Part shown: positions 22,501 to 30,409 of the stretch, one piece after another
How positions within the stretch are numbered: the first letter of the stretch is position 1
How the letters are laid out: every line of letters begins with the position of its first letter
Assembly: GCA_021296065.1 (NCBI GenBank)
Contig: JAGWBD010000002.1
Location: 23,559-87,558, forward strand
Source: Anaerolineae bacterium
GTDB lineage: Bacteria; Chloroflexota; Anaerolineae; Aggregatilineales; Phototrophicaceae
Reading direction: 5' to 3'
Length of the DNA: 64,000 nucleotides
Position numbers and translations under genes: made by a program
Notes under the pieces: model-generated
Told to the model about the DNA's origin: nothing
The model's database searches: none
The model's input: the letters and a program-made list of their open reading frames with translations, nothing else

Positions 22501-24281
22501 CGGTAAAGCCCGGCCGGCCAGCCCTGGTCCGCGGCGTAAAATTGCAGCAGGTAGGGCGCGTCGCTGTCCGTAAAAGTCCTGTTCAGACGCCCGTCAGACG
22601 TCCTGGGACGGATCTCGTCAGGTCCAAAGACCCTGACTGCGAGGTCCTCCTGGCGCTCACCCTGGAGCAGGAGATTCAGGTCATCGTCCACGCTCTCCGG
22701 GAAGAGCACGACGATGCAGCCGGTGATCGGATCATGGTGTGACTCTTCCAGTTCCAGCATGACCGGCGCCTGATCCGACGCGGACTCGCCCGTCGGCGAC
22801 TCATCGCAATCGACGAAGAGAAAGTATTTGCCCAGGGACTCCATGTTCCAGACTAGGGCGCTGCCGCTTTCGCCAAGCTTCAGTTCGATGCTATAGAGGC
22901 CCGGCCGCCAGTTCAAATCGCTGGCATAGGTTTGGGCGATGTACGCTTCGCCATCGTCGAACTGGCCGACTTGTTTCTCAGGCTCCGCCATCAGAGCCGT
23001 ATCGTCGTCGGGAAGAAACAGCTCGACCCGGACCTCGCGTCGCTGTTCCCCGATGTAAATGACCTCGAAACCCGCCTGCTCCTCTCCCGCGGTCGCGACG
23101 AGGTTGCAGCCAGTTTCCCGGTCGCGGTAAATCTCTCCGGTCAAGAGCAATTGTGGCGGCGCATCGCCGGTCACGAGCGTGTCGGCAAGACGCTCACATT
23201 CGACGAGCAGCGCATACCTGCCCGGACTTTCCATTTCCCAGCCAAATACACTGCTGACTTCGCCCAGGTTCAGTTCGATGCGATAGAGACCGGCACGCCA
23301 GTTCGCGTCGCGGGAATAAAACAGGGCTACGTGCGCTTCGCCCTCGTCAGGTTGATCTTCCTCTTTCTCACGCTCGGGCTGCAGCGCTGTTTCTTCTCCG
23401 GGTAGAAACAGGTAAACCCGGGCCTCCCGCCGCCTTTCCCCGAGCAGCAGGACATCCAGACCCGCTTGCCCCTGCAGTGCGGACAGAAAGAGGTTGCAGC
23501 CGGTTTCCTGGTCGCGGTAAATCTGTTCGGCCACCAGCATCCGTACCGGAGCCTCGCCGGTCACAGACGCGGCGGCGGGTCGTTCGCAATCGACGAGCAG
23601 CGAGTATTCGCCCGGGCCAGGCATTTCCCATTCAAATTCACTACTGAGTTCGCCCAGGCCCAATGCAAAGCGATAGCGGCCCGCGGGCCAGCGCAGGCTT
23701 GCCGGCCAGGTGCGGACAGTGACGGGATTGCCCATCACGTCCGTAAGGGACTCCCGGCTGTCCGCCAGCGGCAGGGCGCTGGCGGCGCCAGGCAGGAAAA
23801 CGTCCACGCGCACCTCGCGTCGGCCGTCTCCCGCCAGCAATAGCGCAAGGTCGCCGGCCTCGTCGGCCACCTTGCCCACGAGAAGCTTGCAGCCGGTGAC
23901 GGGTTCCTCCCAGGTCTCGCCCATCGCCAGCAATTTGACGCGAGTCGGCGTCGGGTCCGTCGCAGGCAGACGCGTCGTCAGCCAGCCGGCCAGCCACACC
24001 GGTTCCCCGTCCACCAGCACCTGGTACCAGTCCCCCTCAACGGCGAGGACCGGCAGTTCCGTCCCGCCGGCCACCTGGCCGACCCGGGCGCAGTCCGTGC
24101 TGCCACAGGCGCGCAGGTTCAGGGTGTCATTGGTGACCACGCGAAACAGGGCGTCATCCTGGGCGCTGACCGCAATTGCCAGCAGCAGTCCGGTCGCGAA
24201 CAGCAGGACCAGCAAAGGAATCTTTATCCTGCGGCCTGTGGGCGCTGCAGCTGGTGTAATGTGCCTGGATGCTTGCTTCAT
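19497..24281 (-). CDS. Large exported protein with two SH3b domains and ten two-cysteine repeats
   Basis: A 1594-residue protein with a signal peptide (KIPLLVLLFATGLLLAIAVSA, cleavage near 40). An SH3b domain (about 45-105: NDTLNLRACGSTDCARVGQV) is followed by four copies of a beta-rich unit of about 130 residues, a second, nearly identical SH3b domain (about 650-715), then six more units. Each unit opens with D-x-x-TGC, continues through E-V-x-V-x-x-(F/Y)-x-PG and W-x-x-GLYR(L/I)E(L/I)-x-L-G/D-x-x-S, and ends in a Cys, so a disulfide per unit is likely. Units 8-10 are joined by Thr-Pro linkers. There is no membrane anchor or sortase signal. ATG 24281 overlaps the TGA of the upstream gene (ATGA). 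Confidence 0.85.
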   Translation of the reverse strand: MKQASRHITPAAAPTGRRIKIPLLVLLFATGLLLAIAVSAQDDALFRVVTNDTLNLRACGSTDCARVGQVAGGTELPVLAVEGDWYQVLVDGEPVWLAGWLTTRLPATDPTPTRVKLLAMGETWEEPVTGCKLLVGKVADEAGDLALLLAGDGRREVRVDVFLPGAASALPLADSRESLTDVMGNPVTVRTWPASLRWPAGRYRFALGLGELSSEFEWEMPGPGEYSLLVDCERPAAASVTGEAPVRMLVAEQIYRDQETGCNLFLSALQGQAGLDVLLLGERRREARVYLFLPGEETALQPEREKEEDQPDEGEAHVALFYSRDANWRAGLYRIELNLGEVSSVFGWEMESPGRYALLVECERLADTLVTGDAPPQLLLTGEIYRDRETGCNLVATAGEEQAGFEVIYIGEQRREVRVELFLPDDDTALMAEPEKQVGQFDDGEAYIAQTYASDLNWRPGLYSIELKLGESGSALVWNMESLGKYFLFVDCDESPTGESASDQAPVMLELEESHHDPITGCIVVLFPESVDDDLNLLLQGERQEDLAVRVFGPDEIRPRTSDGRLNRTFTDSDAPYLLQFYAADQGWPAGLYRLELELEGQVSEFVWHMEAPRDQSLLILCDEDPPGQERAEVTVGPTPTPPRVPDAEEPGQGAPLFQAVTNNTLNLRACASADCERVGQVAGGTNLPVYAVEGDWYQALVNGEPVWLAGWLTTRAPDMVLEDTSMILDERTGCTVLLGARQLFDVLHIMVGGERHEDVRFDFFAPGASEPLTYSDRSTISLEESDGTMIEHVYQGVLVSAGEPYRLLIELDGRSNLVEWVPARSGGTAIFIICNDPETLDSETGPGPISAAATQISQVPAAGVTADPTPAIVMEVGDTLRDAQNGCLVRLAPESPGQDLDVVLSGERRAEVEVRLFRPGAGQALPFSDRVERYLVEGEPPIIRQNYSADLDWPWGLYRLEVELDGRISAYAWRMEFPTDQFFLIICEETRAIPATPATPAPAAASPRLLETDVAWRDDHTGCEILVSDRTLDGDLNIWITSPRPEDVVVRVYRPGESSQVPFSGRFRDDIEEADLPLDWQYYKTDDTWRDGTWQLEISLDGKSSRFDWQLENAGDQIITVLCDAPDLNLTGSAPSPDRQGAGRDEAQVSVEPTPPRVLETDVIYRDDHTGCDIIVDPDALDGDLNLALAGDRYEDIEARVYRPGSDAPLRHTDRIDDVFAESDEPFIWQYYSVTSPWIDGLYRLEIELDGRTTQGLWELERGGDQLIYVFCNTDENQLPVATLTPTAMPTPSPTATATSSPTRTPVPTRARVLGRGENLRDFITGCDLFLDHEGLDGHFHLVFTDSRQEEVEAWVYRPGDSQPYEYSSRRNETFDDSGEPFVWQIYRNFGSWPDGMYRLQIELDGRVSEVFWDLKRGGDQVIYISCDRSVPPATVTPTATLTWTPSPTPTPTLTPTPTPLEADADVRTGALHKDEATGCTLLVLEFPPEQVDWKDLWITRGGSERDFVEVEVWLPDAEGPLPVDEMYEDVIETGESLIVQSYSPRTDWRNGLYRFDLGLDDDSSSLTWRMSGPGYYAVSVTCDRASGPAPSV

Positions 24282-25789
24282 TCGATGTACCCCAGCGCTC
24301 GTAGTGTCCCCGCCACGCCGGCGTCTGGCTCCCACTCGCGCGTCGCCTGCTGCGTCGCGGGCAGGGCAGCCAGCATCTCCCGCCGCAGACGCTGCGCCAG
24401 TCCCGGCTGCTGCGGCGCCAGGTTGCGCCATTCGAAGGGATCCTGCTGCGTGTCGTAAAGCGCTTCCACCTCCTCGCCGCAGAGCAGCAGCCGATGGCGC
24501 CCGCTGACCATGGCGCGACGCGGTTGCGCCAGACGCTTGCGCGCCAGCAAGCCCGGGTGGCGCTGTCGCAAAAGTGCCAGCAACGTCTCGGGGGGCCAGG
24601 CCTCGCTGAAGACCCGGTCCGCGTCATCCTGTCCCTGCGCCGCCGTCGCCAGGTCCAGACGCGCCACGTCGGCGTCCGGCGCGGCCGCGTCCATTGGCGC
24701 GTCCAGGCCGGCAGTTGCCAGCGTTGTATGGAAGACGCGGCGCGTGGAGACGGGTGTGTTCACGCGCTGGCCGGCGGGGAAGCGCCCTGCGGGGTCATAC
24801 ACCAGCAGCGGCACCTGCACCAGCTCCTGTGGCACCCCGAAGCCGTGGCCCATGAAACCGTGCTCGCCGTGGGTCTCGCCGTGGTCCGCGACGACGATGA
24901 TCTGGGTATCGGCCAGCGCGCCCATACGCTCCAGCGTCTGGAACAGGCGCGCCAGTTGTGCATCCTGCTGCAGGATTTCGGCGTCGTAGGCATCCAGCAG
25001 CGCCTGGCGCTCGTCCGCCGTCAGCATTGGCTCCGGCGGCAGGGTCCAGCGCGCGGCGCGGGCGTTGAAGCGGCGCACAAACCGCCGCGCCTGCGGCCCG
25101 TGGTCGGGCGCGATGCGTTGCAGGGCTTCCCGCCGCGGACGCCAGGGCAAATGGGCGCCCATCAGGTTGAGAAAGATGAAGTGGCGCGCGTCCGCGTCCC
25201 CGGCGCGTTGCTGGCGAAACCAGTCGCAGAGGTCTTCGATGGAGCTGGCGCCATCGCCCCTGAAGCGAATCAGCCGGGTCCACAGGGGCGCCAGACGCGG
25301 GCGCATGGCGGCGCGAAAAAGCAGGTTCGAGCGGGCGCCCCGCTGCTGGACGGGTTGCATGAGGCGCCCCCAGGCCCTGCCCTGCGCGCGTACGCGCAGG
25401 GCCGGTCGGCAGCGAGCGACGCCGGCGTAACTGAAGAACTGCGTGAAGCCGCGCTGCAGGCCGCAATCCAGCGCGGCCAGCAGGGGATTGTTGCAGAAAG
25501 CTGTCGTCTGCCAGCCGGCGGTCTGCAGGATTTCCGCAAGCGTCGCGTGTCGCAGCCCCAGGCGGTCGTTCACCTGGCTGAGCTGATGGACGGAGGGATA
25601 ACGGCCGGTGAAGAGCGAGGCGTGCGCCGGCAGGGTCCACTGCGCCGGCGACCAGGCGCGGCCGAAAAGTGCAGCGCGGCCGGCGAAGTCGTTGAGCGCC
25701 GGCGCGGTCGGTCGTTGGTAGCCGTAGGTGGAAAGGTGATCGCGCCGCAGGGTGTCGAGGACGACGAGCAGGATGTGGCGCGCGCTCAT
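24278..25789 (-). CDS. Alkaline-phosphatase-superfamily hydrolase (sulfatase-like fold, Thr at the nucleophile position)
   Basis: A 503-residue protein from ATG 25789. The first metal site is LVVLDTLRRDH and the second VADHGETHGEHGFMGHG, both typical of PF00884 enzymes. At the catalytic position it has WTLPAHASLFTGRYP: the Cys or Ser of sulfatases (C-x-P-x-R) is replaced by Thr-Leu-Pro-Ala-His. That is the pattern of phosphoglycerol transferases and phosphodiesterase-like members, so a true sulfatase is unlikely. There is no clear signal peptide or membrane domain, unlike LtaS. It is coupled to the large repeat protein and may modify it or a glycan linked to it. Confidence 0.8.
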   Translation of the reverse strand: MSARHILLVVLDTLRRDHLSTYGYQRPTAPALNDFAGRAALFGRAWSPAQWTLPAHASLFTGRYPSVHQLSQVNDRLGLRHATLAEILQTAGWQTTAFCNNPLLAALDCGLQRGFTQFFSYAGVARCRPALRVRAQGRAWGRLMQPVQQRGARSNLLFRAAMRPRLAPLWTRLIRFRGDGASSIEDLCDWFRQQRAGDADARHFIFLNLMGAHLPWRPRREALQRIAPDHGPQARRFVRRFNARAARWTLPPEPMLTADERQALLDAYDAEILQQDAQLARLFQTLERMGALADTQIIVVADHGETHGEHGFMGHGFGVPQELVQVPLLVYDPAGRFPAGQRVNTPVSTRRVFHTTLATAGLDAPMDAAAPDADVARLDLATAAQGQDDADRVFSEAWPPETLLALLRQRHPGLLARKRLAQPRRAMVSGRHRLLLCGEEVEALYDTQQDPFEWRNLAPQQPGLAQRLRREMLAALPATQQATREWEPDAGVAGTLRALGYIE

Positions 25790-25919
25790 TGAACAATCCG
25801 CCTGGTCATGGTGTATCGGCGATGCATACCCTGTCGCCATGCATTGCCGTCAGATCAGTGAGAAGGAACCTTGTTTCCATGCTGCTCCCTCATGACAGGT
25901 ACACGATTCTCGTGTCCGG

Positions 25920-26112
25920 TCAGTGCTCTTCAATGTGATCCGCCAGCAGCCAGGCCAGGTCATCGCCATGCGCGAAGCGGCTCAATTGCGAACCCGGTCG
26001 ACGACGCGTATCCAGCACCTTTGTGATGCCATGTTCTCGCAGCAAGCCAAAGAACCCGGCCGCCGTCTTTTGTGTGAAACCGATGGTGCAAATGGTCGAC
26101 AGGTTGTGGCAT
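25920..26112 (-). pseudogene. Frameshifted and truncated DUF488 gene remnant
   Basis: Right after the TAA of the upstream DUF488 gene comes ATG 26112, but the recognisable protein (TICTIGFTQKTAAGFFGLL, VLDTRRRPGSQLSRFAHGDD) is in the next frame, as if one base was gained near the start. The frame then ends at 25920 after HIEEH, before the C-terminal half with the CHR motif. Only about the first 60 residues of a DUF488 protein remain. It is therefore probably broken. Confidence 0.6.
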
Positions 26113-26577
26113 TTAGATGCCCAGGGCCAGTTGTGGCGAAGTCTCAGGCACCATGTGACGTGAAAGGTCGCCTTCCCTGCTTGCCTCATAGCCTCGCTGA
26201 CGGGCTATTTTTCCCAGAATGTCAGCCATAAGGAAGCGGTGACATTCCCGACTGTCTGACCCTGTGTTGCAGTAACAGGTGAGGACGAGTCGTTTGTCCT
26301 CGTCAATGGCATCCCGGATGAGATCATGAAACACCTGCGCATATCTCGCGTAGCGTTTGCGCAGCAAGTCCTGATACTGCCTGGTGTAGGTTGGCCAGTC
26401 TATTCGATCCTCCTTAAAGTCCAGCACCATTCGCCACTCCGGCGCCATTAATCTGCCGGCCTCCTCGTTGGCCGATTTCCTTGTGATATCAAGCACGCGT
26501 TCGTCCGACGCTGCCTTGTGGTTAATGCGCGCAGTGGCGATGCGCAAGACCTGCGCCTTCAACCTACTGTCCGTCAT
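26113..26577 (-). CDS. DUF488 family protein
   Basis: A 154-residue protein from ATG 26577 (AAGGGA upstream). It contains LDITRKSANEEAGRLMAPEW, IDWPTYTRQYQDLLRKRY and VLTCYCNTGSDSRECHRFL, the last being the family's conserved C-terminal CHR region. DUF488 members have no established function; some are linked to nucleic acid or stress functions. The downstream remnant begins with a separate DUF488 N-terminus, so two such genes once stood in tandem here. Composition is a little AT-richer than neighbours. Confidence 0.75.
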   Translation of the reverse strand: MTDSRLKAQVLRIATARINHKAASDERVLDITRKSANEEAGRLMAPEWRMVLDFKEDRIDWPTYTRQYQDLLRKRYARYAQVFHDLIRDAIDEDKRLVLTCYCNTGSDSRECHRFLMADILGKIARQRGYEASREGDLSRHMVPETSPQLALGI

Positions 26578-26692
26578 GCCGGTTCCCTTCATCCGATTCC
26601 AAGTATAACGCGCGGCGCAGTCCCTGTTGCCACAGGGAACTACTTGCGGCACAATAACCGCGGCTCTTCCAATCAAGCAAAGGAGGCCGTTG

Positions 26693-27781
26693 ATGCGCAG
26701 CAAAAAAGCCCTGTTGATCGTGATTGCGCTCTGCCTGCTGACCATGCCCACAGTGGCGCAGGAGGCCGAAGCCACGGCCGAAATCAGTTGGCCGCCGCCT
26801 GTTTATCTCCTGCGCGGCGAGGTCTCCCTCAGGGGCACGGTTAACCTGCCTGGCATGACCAGTTATTACATTGAATATCGCGCGCTGGATGACGACCTTA
26901 TGGCGCCGGACTCGCGCGCCTACCTGCCGGTTACCCTGCCATCCGGCACACCCGTCGTGGATGACGTGCTGGGCACCTGGGATACGGGCATCGTTGCCGA
27001 TGGTCTTTACGAGTTGCGGCTGAATGTCGTGACCCCTGGCGGCGAGATGATGCGCCAGGTGCTCGGGCCCCTGCGCGTGGAAAACGAACGCATGCCGGAC
27101 GAAGGCATGGGGGTGGTCATGGAAGAAGAGACGCCTGTGCCCGATGAATCGCCAAGAGTGACGGCGCGCGTCAACGCCAACGTTCGCACGGGCGACAGCA
27201 CCAGCTTCCGCGCCATCGACGCCCTGCTCACCGGCGAAAGCGCGCCGATTCTGGGCGTCAGCAGCAGGGGCAGCGGCTGGTACCAGATCGCCCTGCCCAA
27301 CGGGCGCCGCGGCTGGATCTCGGACGTTGTGGTGCTGGTGTCGGGCAACATTGAAAACCTGCCGCGCATCGTGCCGCCGCCGCTGCCGCCCCCGCCGACG
27401 ATTACACCGGTTCCCGCCAACGCCGACCTGATCGTCGAGTGGATCAACTTTGAACCTGAGCAGCCGCGTTGCAACGAGGCGGTTAAAATCACGGCGCAGA
27501 TTGCCAACATCGGTTCGGGCAACTCGGGCGCCAGCGGCGTCATCCTGGTGCAGGACTGGCACATCAACACCGGGACGATCAGCGCGACCACCAGCGGTGG
27601 CTTCCCTGCCCTCGAGCCCGGCCAACGCTTTACTGCGGTCATGAACCTGACCGTGACCACCTTTTACAATGAAGGCCATCGTCTGGTGATCACGCTCGAC
27701 ACCGCCAACGCAGTGGCGGAGAGCAACGAAGGCAACAACAGCGCCAGTCGCGACTATACGCTGGCGCAGGCCGGCTGCTGA
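26693..27781 (+). CDS. Exported SH3b-CARDB protein, copy 1
   Basis: A 362-residue exported protein (ATG 26693, AAGGAGG upstream). A signal peptide ends near VAQEA. Residues about 25-130 form a beta domain (WPPPVYLLRGEVSLRGTVNL), then an acidic linker, an SH3b domain (about 155-215: ARVNANVRTGDSTSFRAID), a proline run (PPPLPPPPT) and a C-terminal CARDB domain (about 245-355: ITAQIANIGSGNSGASGV) of the kind that mediates adhesion. It is followed by a paralogue with the same domain order. Both likely sit at the cell surface or in the matrix. Confidence 0.82.
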   Translation: MRSKKALLIVIALCLLTMPTVAQEAEATAEISWPPPVYLLRGEVSLRGTVNLPGMTSYYIEYRALDDDLMAPDSRAYLPVTLPSGTPVVDDVLGTWDTGIVADGLYELRLNVVTPGGEMMRQVLGPLRVENERMPDEGMGVVMEEETPVPDESPRVTARVNANVRTGDSTSFRAIDALLTGESAPILGVSSRGSGWYQIALPNGRRGWISDVVVLVSGNIENLPRIVPPPLPPPPTITPVPANADLIVEWINFEPEQPRCNEAVKITAQIANIGSGNSGASGVILVQDWHINTGTISATTSGGFPALEPGQRFTAVMNLTVTTFYNEGHRLVITLDTANAVAESNEGNNSASRDYTLAQAGC

Positions 27782-27840
27782 GGCAAGGTCAACCTCACCG
27801 GCGTCATTGCATGGTGAGGGCATCGCCGCGAGAAACGATA

Positions 27841-27868
27841 CCGCCCTGGAGGCCACCCTCCAGGGCGG
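27841..27868. terminator. Strong hairpin between the tandem SH3-CARDB genes
   Basis: CCGCCCTGGAGG (27841-27852) pairs perfectly with CCTCCAGGGCGG (27857-27868) around four bases. It is followed by TCAGCAGAAATTTG, without a clean U-run. It may end transcript 1, so the second paralogue would have its own promoter. Confidence 0.5.
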
Positions 27869-28015
27869 TCAGCAGAAATTTGATGCAGAAGGCGATCATG
27901 CGTTCCTGAGCCCCCTGCCCGGGGGACTCGCGTGGCCGGGTGAAGCTGTCCGTTTGCCAGAGCAGAATTCATGCGGCACTATTGTGGCGACATAAAAAGT
28001 CTGTGGAGGCCTGTG

Positions 28016-29140
28016 ATGCGCAGCAAGTTAATCTCCATGTTCGCGGTTGTGCTGTGTCTGCTGGTCCTGCCCGTCGTGGCGCAGGAAGCGGAGGAACCAA
28101 CGGCAGAGATCACCTGGCCACCGGCAGTCTATGTCCTGCGCGGCGAGGTCTCCCTGAGAGGCACTGTCAACCTCCCCGACATGACCAGTTTCTTCATAGA
28201 GTATCGCGCGCTGGATGATGACCTCGGCGCGCCCGACTCACGCCCCTGGCTACCTGTCTCCCTGCCATCCACCACAGCCGTGGTCGACGACGTGCTGGGC
28301 GCCTGGGATACCACTGCCGTGGAGGATGGCCTCTATGAACTGCGTCTGAACGTGCTTTCCGGCGGCGGCGACATGGCTCACCAGGTCGTATGGCCGCTGC
28401 GTGTCGAAAACCAGGACATGATGGCCGGCGACATGACCATGGTGATAGAGGAGGCGACGGAGGAGACGATGGCCGTCTCCGATGATTCGCCCAGGGTGAC
28501 GGCTCGCGTCAACGCCAACGTGCGCTCCGGCGACAGCACCCGTTTCCGCATCATCGGCGTCCTGCGCAACGGCGACAGCGCGCCCGCGCTTGGCATCAGC
28601 AGTCGCGGCTCCGGCTGGTTCCGCATTGAACTGTCGGACGGCCGCCCCGGCTGGATTTCGCCCACTGTGGTAAACGCGTCGGGCGCGACCGACGACCTGC
28701 CACAGATCGTGCCGCCACCGCTGCCGCCACCGCCGCCGACTGTCGTCCCCACCGGCGACGTTGATCTGGTCGCCGGTCACATGCGCCACGGCTCGCCAGG
28801 AGGGGTAATTGTTTGCGGTGTGGGCTTTGTCGTTGAGGTTGACGTGGCCAACTTCGGCACGACTCCTTCACCCGGAGGCAGGGTCCGTTTTCTTGACTAT
28901 GGCCTCAAGAACGACGGGGGTCGGCGGGATGACGTTGCGCAAGAGACAATCGGGGAGTTCCCGCCCATCGCGCCCGGCCAGACCGTCGGCGCCAAGGCGT
29001 GGCTGACCGTATCTCGCCACGTCAACAGCAATCACGTTATCTACGCGCAGGTCAACTTCGACAATGCGATTCCCGAGCGGACCAATGCGAACAACAACAC
29101 GCAGATGGGCCTCTACAAACTCCAAAGAGGGAATTGCTAG
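28016..29140 (+). CDS. Exported SH3b-CARDB protein, copy 2
   Basis: A 374-residue paralogue of the preceding gene, with the same start (MRSK), signal peptide, WPPAVYVLRGEVSLRGTVNL domain, SH3b (ARVNANVRSGDSTRFRIIG) and PPPLPPPPPT linker. Its C-terminal CARDB-like domain (VEVDVANFGTTPSPGGRVRF) has diverged strongly, so the two proteins probably share a surface anchor region but differ in ligand. GGAGG lies six bases before ATG 28016. Confidence 0.82.
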   Translation: MRSKLISMFAVVLCLLVLPVVAQEAEEPTAEITWPPAVYVLRGEVSLRGTVNLPDMTSFFIEYRALDDDLGAPDSRPWLPVSLPSTTAVVDDVLGAWDTTAVEDGLYELRLNVLSGGGDMAHQVVWPLRVENQDMMAGDMTMVIEEATEETMAVSDDSPRVTARVNANVRSGDSTRFRIIGVLRNGDSAPALGISSRGSGWFRIELSDGRPGWISPTVVNASGATDDLPQIVPPPLPPPPPTVVPTGDVDLVAGHMRHGSPGGVIVCGVGFVVEVDVANFGTTPSPGGRVRFLDYGLKNDGGRRDDVAQETIGEFPPIAPGQTVGAKAWLTVSRHVNSNHVIYAQVNFDNAIPERTNANNNTQMGLYKLQRGNC

Positions 29141-29299
29141 CAGGCAATTGCGCCAGATGCCCGGTTGCAGCAGGAAGGAGAACGGCGGGTTGCCGGCGCA
29201 ACACTGCCTGCCCTGGTCACAGGATCCGCGCAGGGCGCTGCAGGTCCGCCTGACGGCCGCGTCCGCGCGGACCTGGCGCCACTGGACGTCGCTGCTTCC

Positions 29300-29611
29300 A
29301 TGAAGCACTGGCTTTACCGCATCCAGCCGCTGCGTCTCAAGATGCTCGTCACGGGCGGCACGGAAGAGGAAAAAGCCATACTTGAGCAGCACTTCGCGTA
29401 TCTGCAAGGGCTCTGTAACGAGGGCAGGGTGCATCTGGCCGGCCGCACCCTGCTGGCCGATTACCACAGCTTCGGCATCGTCATCTTTGAGGCGCCTGAC
29501 GAAGACGCGGCGCTGGCCGTCATGCACAAGGACCCGGGCGTGCAACAGCGCCTCTTCCGCGCCGAACTTTTCCCCTGGCGCACAGCGCTGCCATTGCCTT
29601 CCAATGAATGA
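29300..29611 (+). CDS. YciI-like protein
   Basis: A 103-residue protein with the ferredoxin-like YciI fold: KHWLYRIQPLRLKM, EEEKAILEQHFAYLQGL, then an AGRT segment and a final DPGVQQRLFRAELFPW strand. YciI-like proteins are small dimeric enzymes or binding proteins with a His-Asp pair; here the relevant His is in QHFAYL. It precedes an SDR gene by 48 bases on the same strand and may be co-transcribed. The physiological role is unknown. Confidence 0.75.
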   Translation: MKHWLYRIQPLRLKMLVTGGTEEEKAILEQHFAYLQGLCNEGRVHLAGRTLLADYHSFGIVIFEAPDEDAALAVMHKDPGVQQRLFRAELFPWRTALPLPSNE

Positions 29612-29659
29612 ATTTGACCGGGACGGGGACGCGCTCCCGGGGACGCCGCAGGAGGTCTC

Positions 29660-30409
29660 ATGACTGCCGATTTGCAGGGTAAGGTCATTCTCGTCACCGG
29701 GGCGGCGCAGGGCATCGGCGCGGCCACGGCCGAACTCTGCGCATTGCGTGGCGCCCGCGTCGTCATCGCCGACCACAAGGCCAGCGGTGAAGCGCGCGCC
29801 GCGGCCATCCGCGACGAGGGCGGCTGCGCGGACTTTCTGCAGACGGACGTGCGCCAGCAAGATGAGGTCAGGGCCCTCATCGACTTTGTGCGCGAGCGCC
29901 ACGGCGGGCTGGACAAGGTGGTCTGCGCCGCCGGCGTCCTGCCCGGCCCCTGGCTCTCGCCCGAAGAGATGCCGCTGGAGGACTTCAAACGCGCCCTCGA
30001 CGTCAACATCACCGGGGTTTTCCTCTGCGCCAAATACAGCGCGCCCCTGCTTGAGGCCAGCGGTCGTGGCGTCTTCGTCGTCATCGCGTCCGGCGCCGGC
30101 GTCTTCGGTCCCAGTTCCTCGCTGGCCTACGCCTCCGGCAAGGGCGGCGCCAACGGCCTCTCCATGACCCTGCAGGAGCGCCTTGCGGACCGCGGCATTC
30201 GCGTCAACACCATCTACCCCGGCAACATCATCACCGAAATCAAGCTCAGCGTGGATATCGCCCGCGCACGTCGCGAAGGTCGACCGGAGCAGGACGCGCA
30301 CGATTACGCCAGCGAGCACTACGGCATGCCCGAAGGCGTCGCGAAAGTCATCGGCTTCGTCCTCAGCGACGAGGCCGACTACCTGCGCGGCGGTGTGCGT
30401 ACCCGTTAG
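29660..30409 (+). CDS. SDR family oxidoreductase
   Basis: A 249-residue classical short-chain dehydrogenase. GAAQGIGAATA is the dinucleotide loop, a CAAGVL segment follows, the catalytic Tyr-x3-Lys is YASGK, and the NTIYPGNI segment closes the site. It should use NAD(P)H to oxidise or reduce an alcohol or ketone. GGAGG stands before the ATG. The end differs from the usual SDR C-terminus (DYLRGGVRTR instead of a TG-x-x-(I/L)-x-V-D-G-G motif), and the last codons are partly duplicated in the repeat cluster that follows. Confidence 0.9.
   Translation: MTADLQGKVILVTGAAQGIGAATAELCALRGARVVIADHKASGEARAAAIRDEGGCADFLQTDVRQQDEVRALIDFVRERHGGLDKVVCAAGVLPGPWLSPEEMPLEDFKRALDVNITGVFLCAKYSAPLLEASGRGVFVVIASGAGVFGPSSSLAYASGKGGANGLSMTLQERLADRGIRVNTIYPGNIITEIKLSVDIARARREGRPEQDAHDYASEHYGMPEGVAKVIGFVLSDEADYLRGGVRTR

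Noticed and set aside
19837..23893. Regularly spaced GCAGCCGGT-like repeats as a CRISPR or tandem DNA array
   Set aside because: They are about 390-640 bases apart, imperfect, and encode the TGC motif of protein repeats.
24278..25789. Call as arylsulfatase
   Set aside because: The C/S-x-P-x-R motif needed for formylglycine is replaced by TLPAH.
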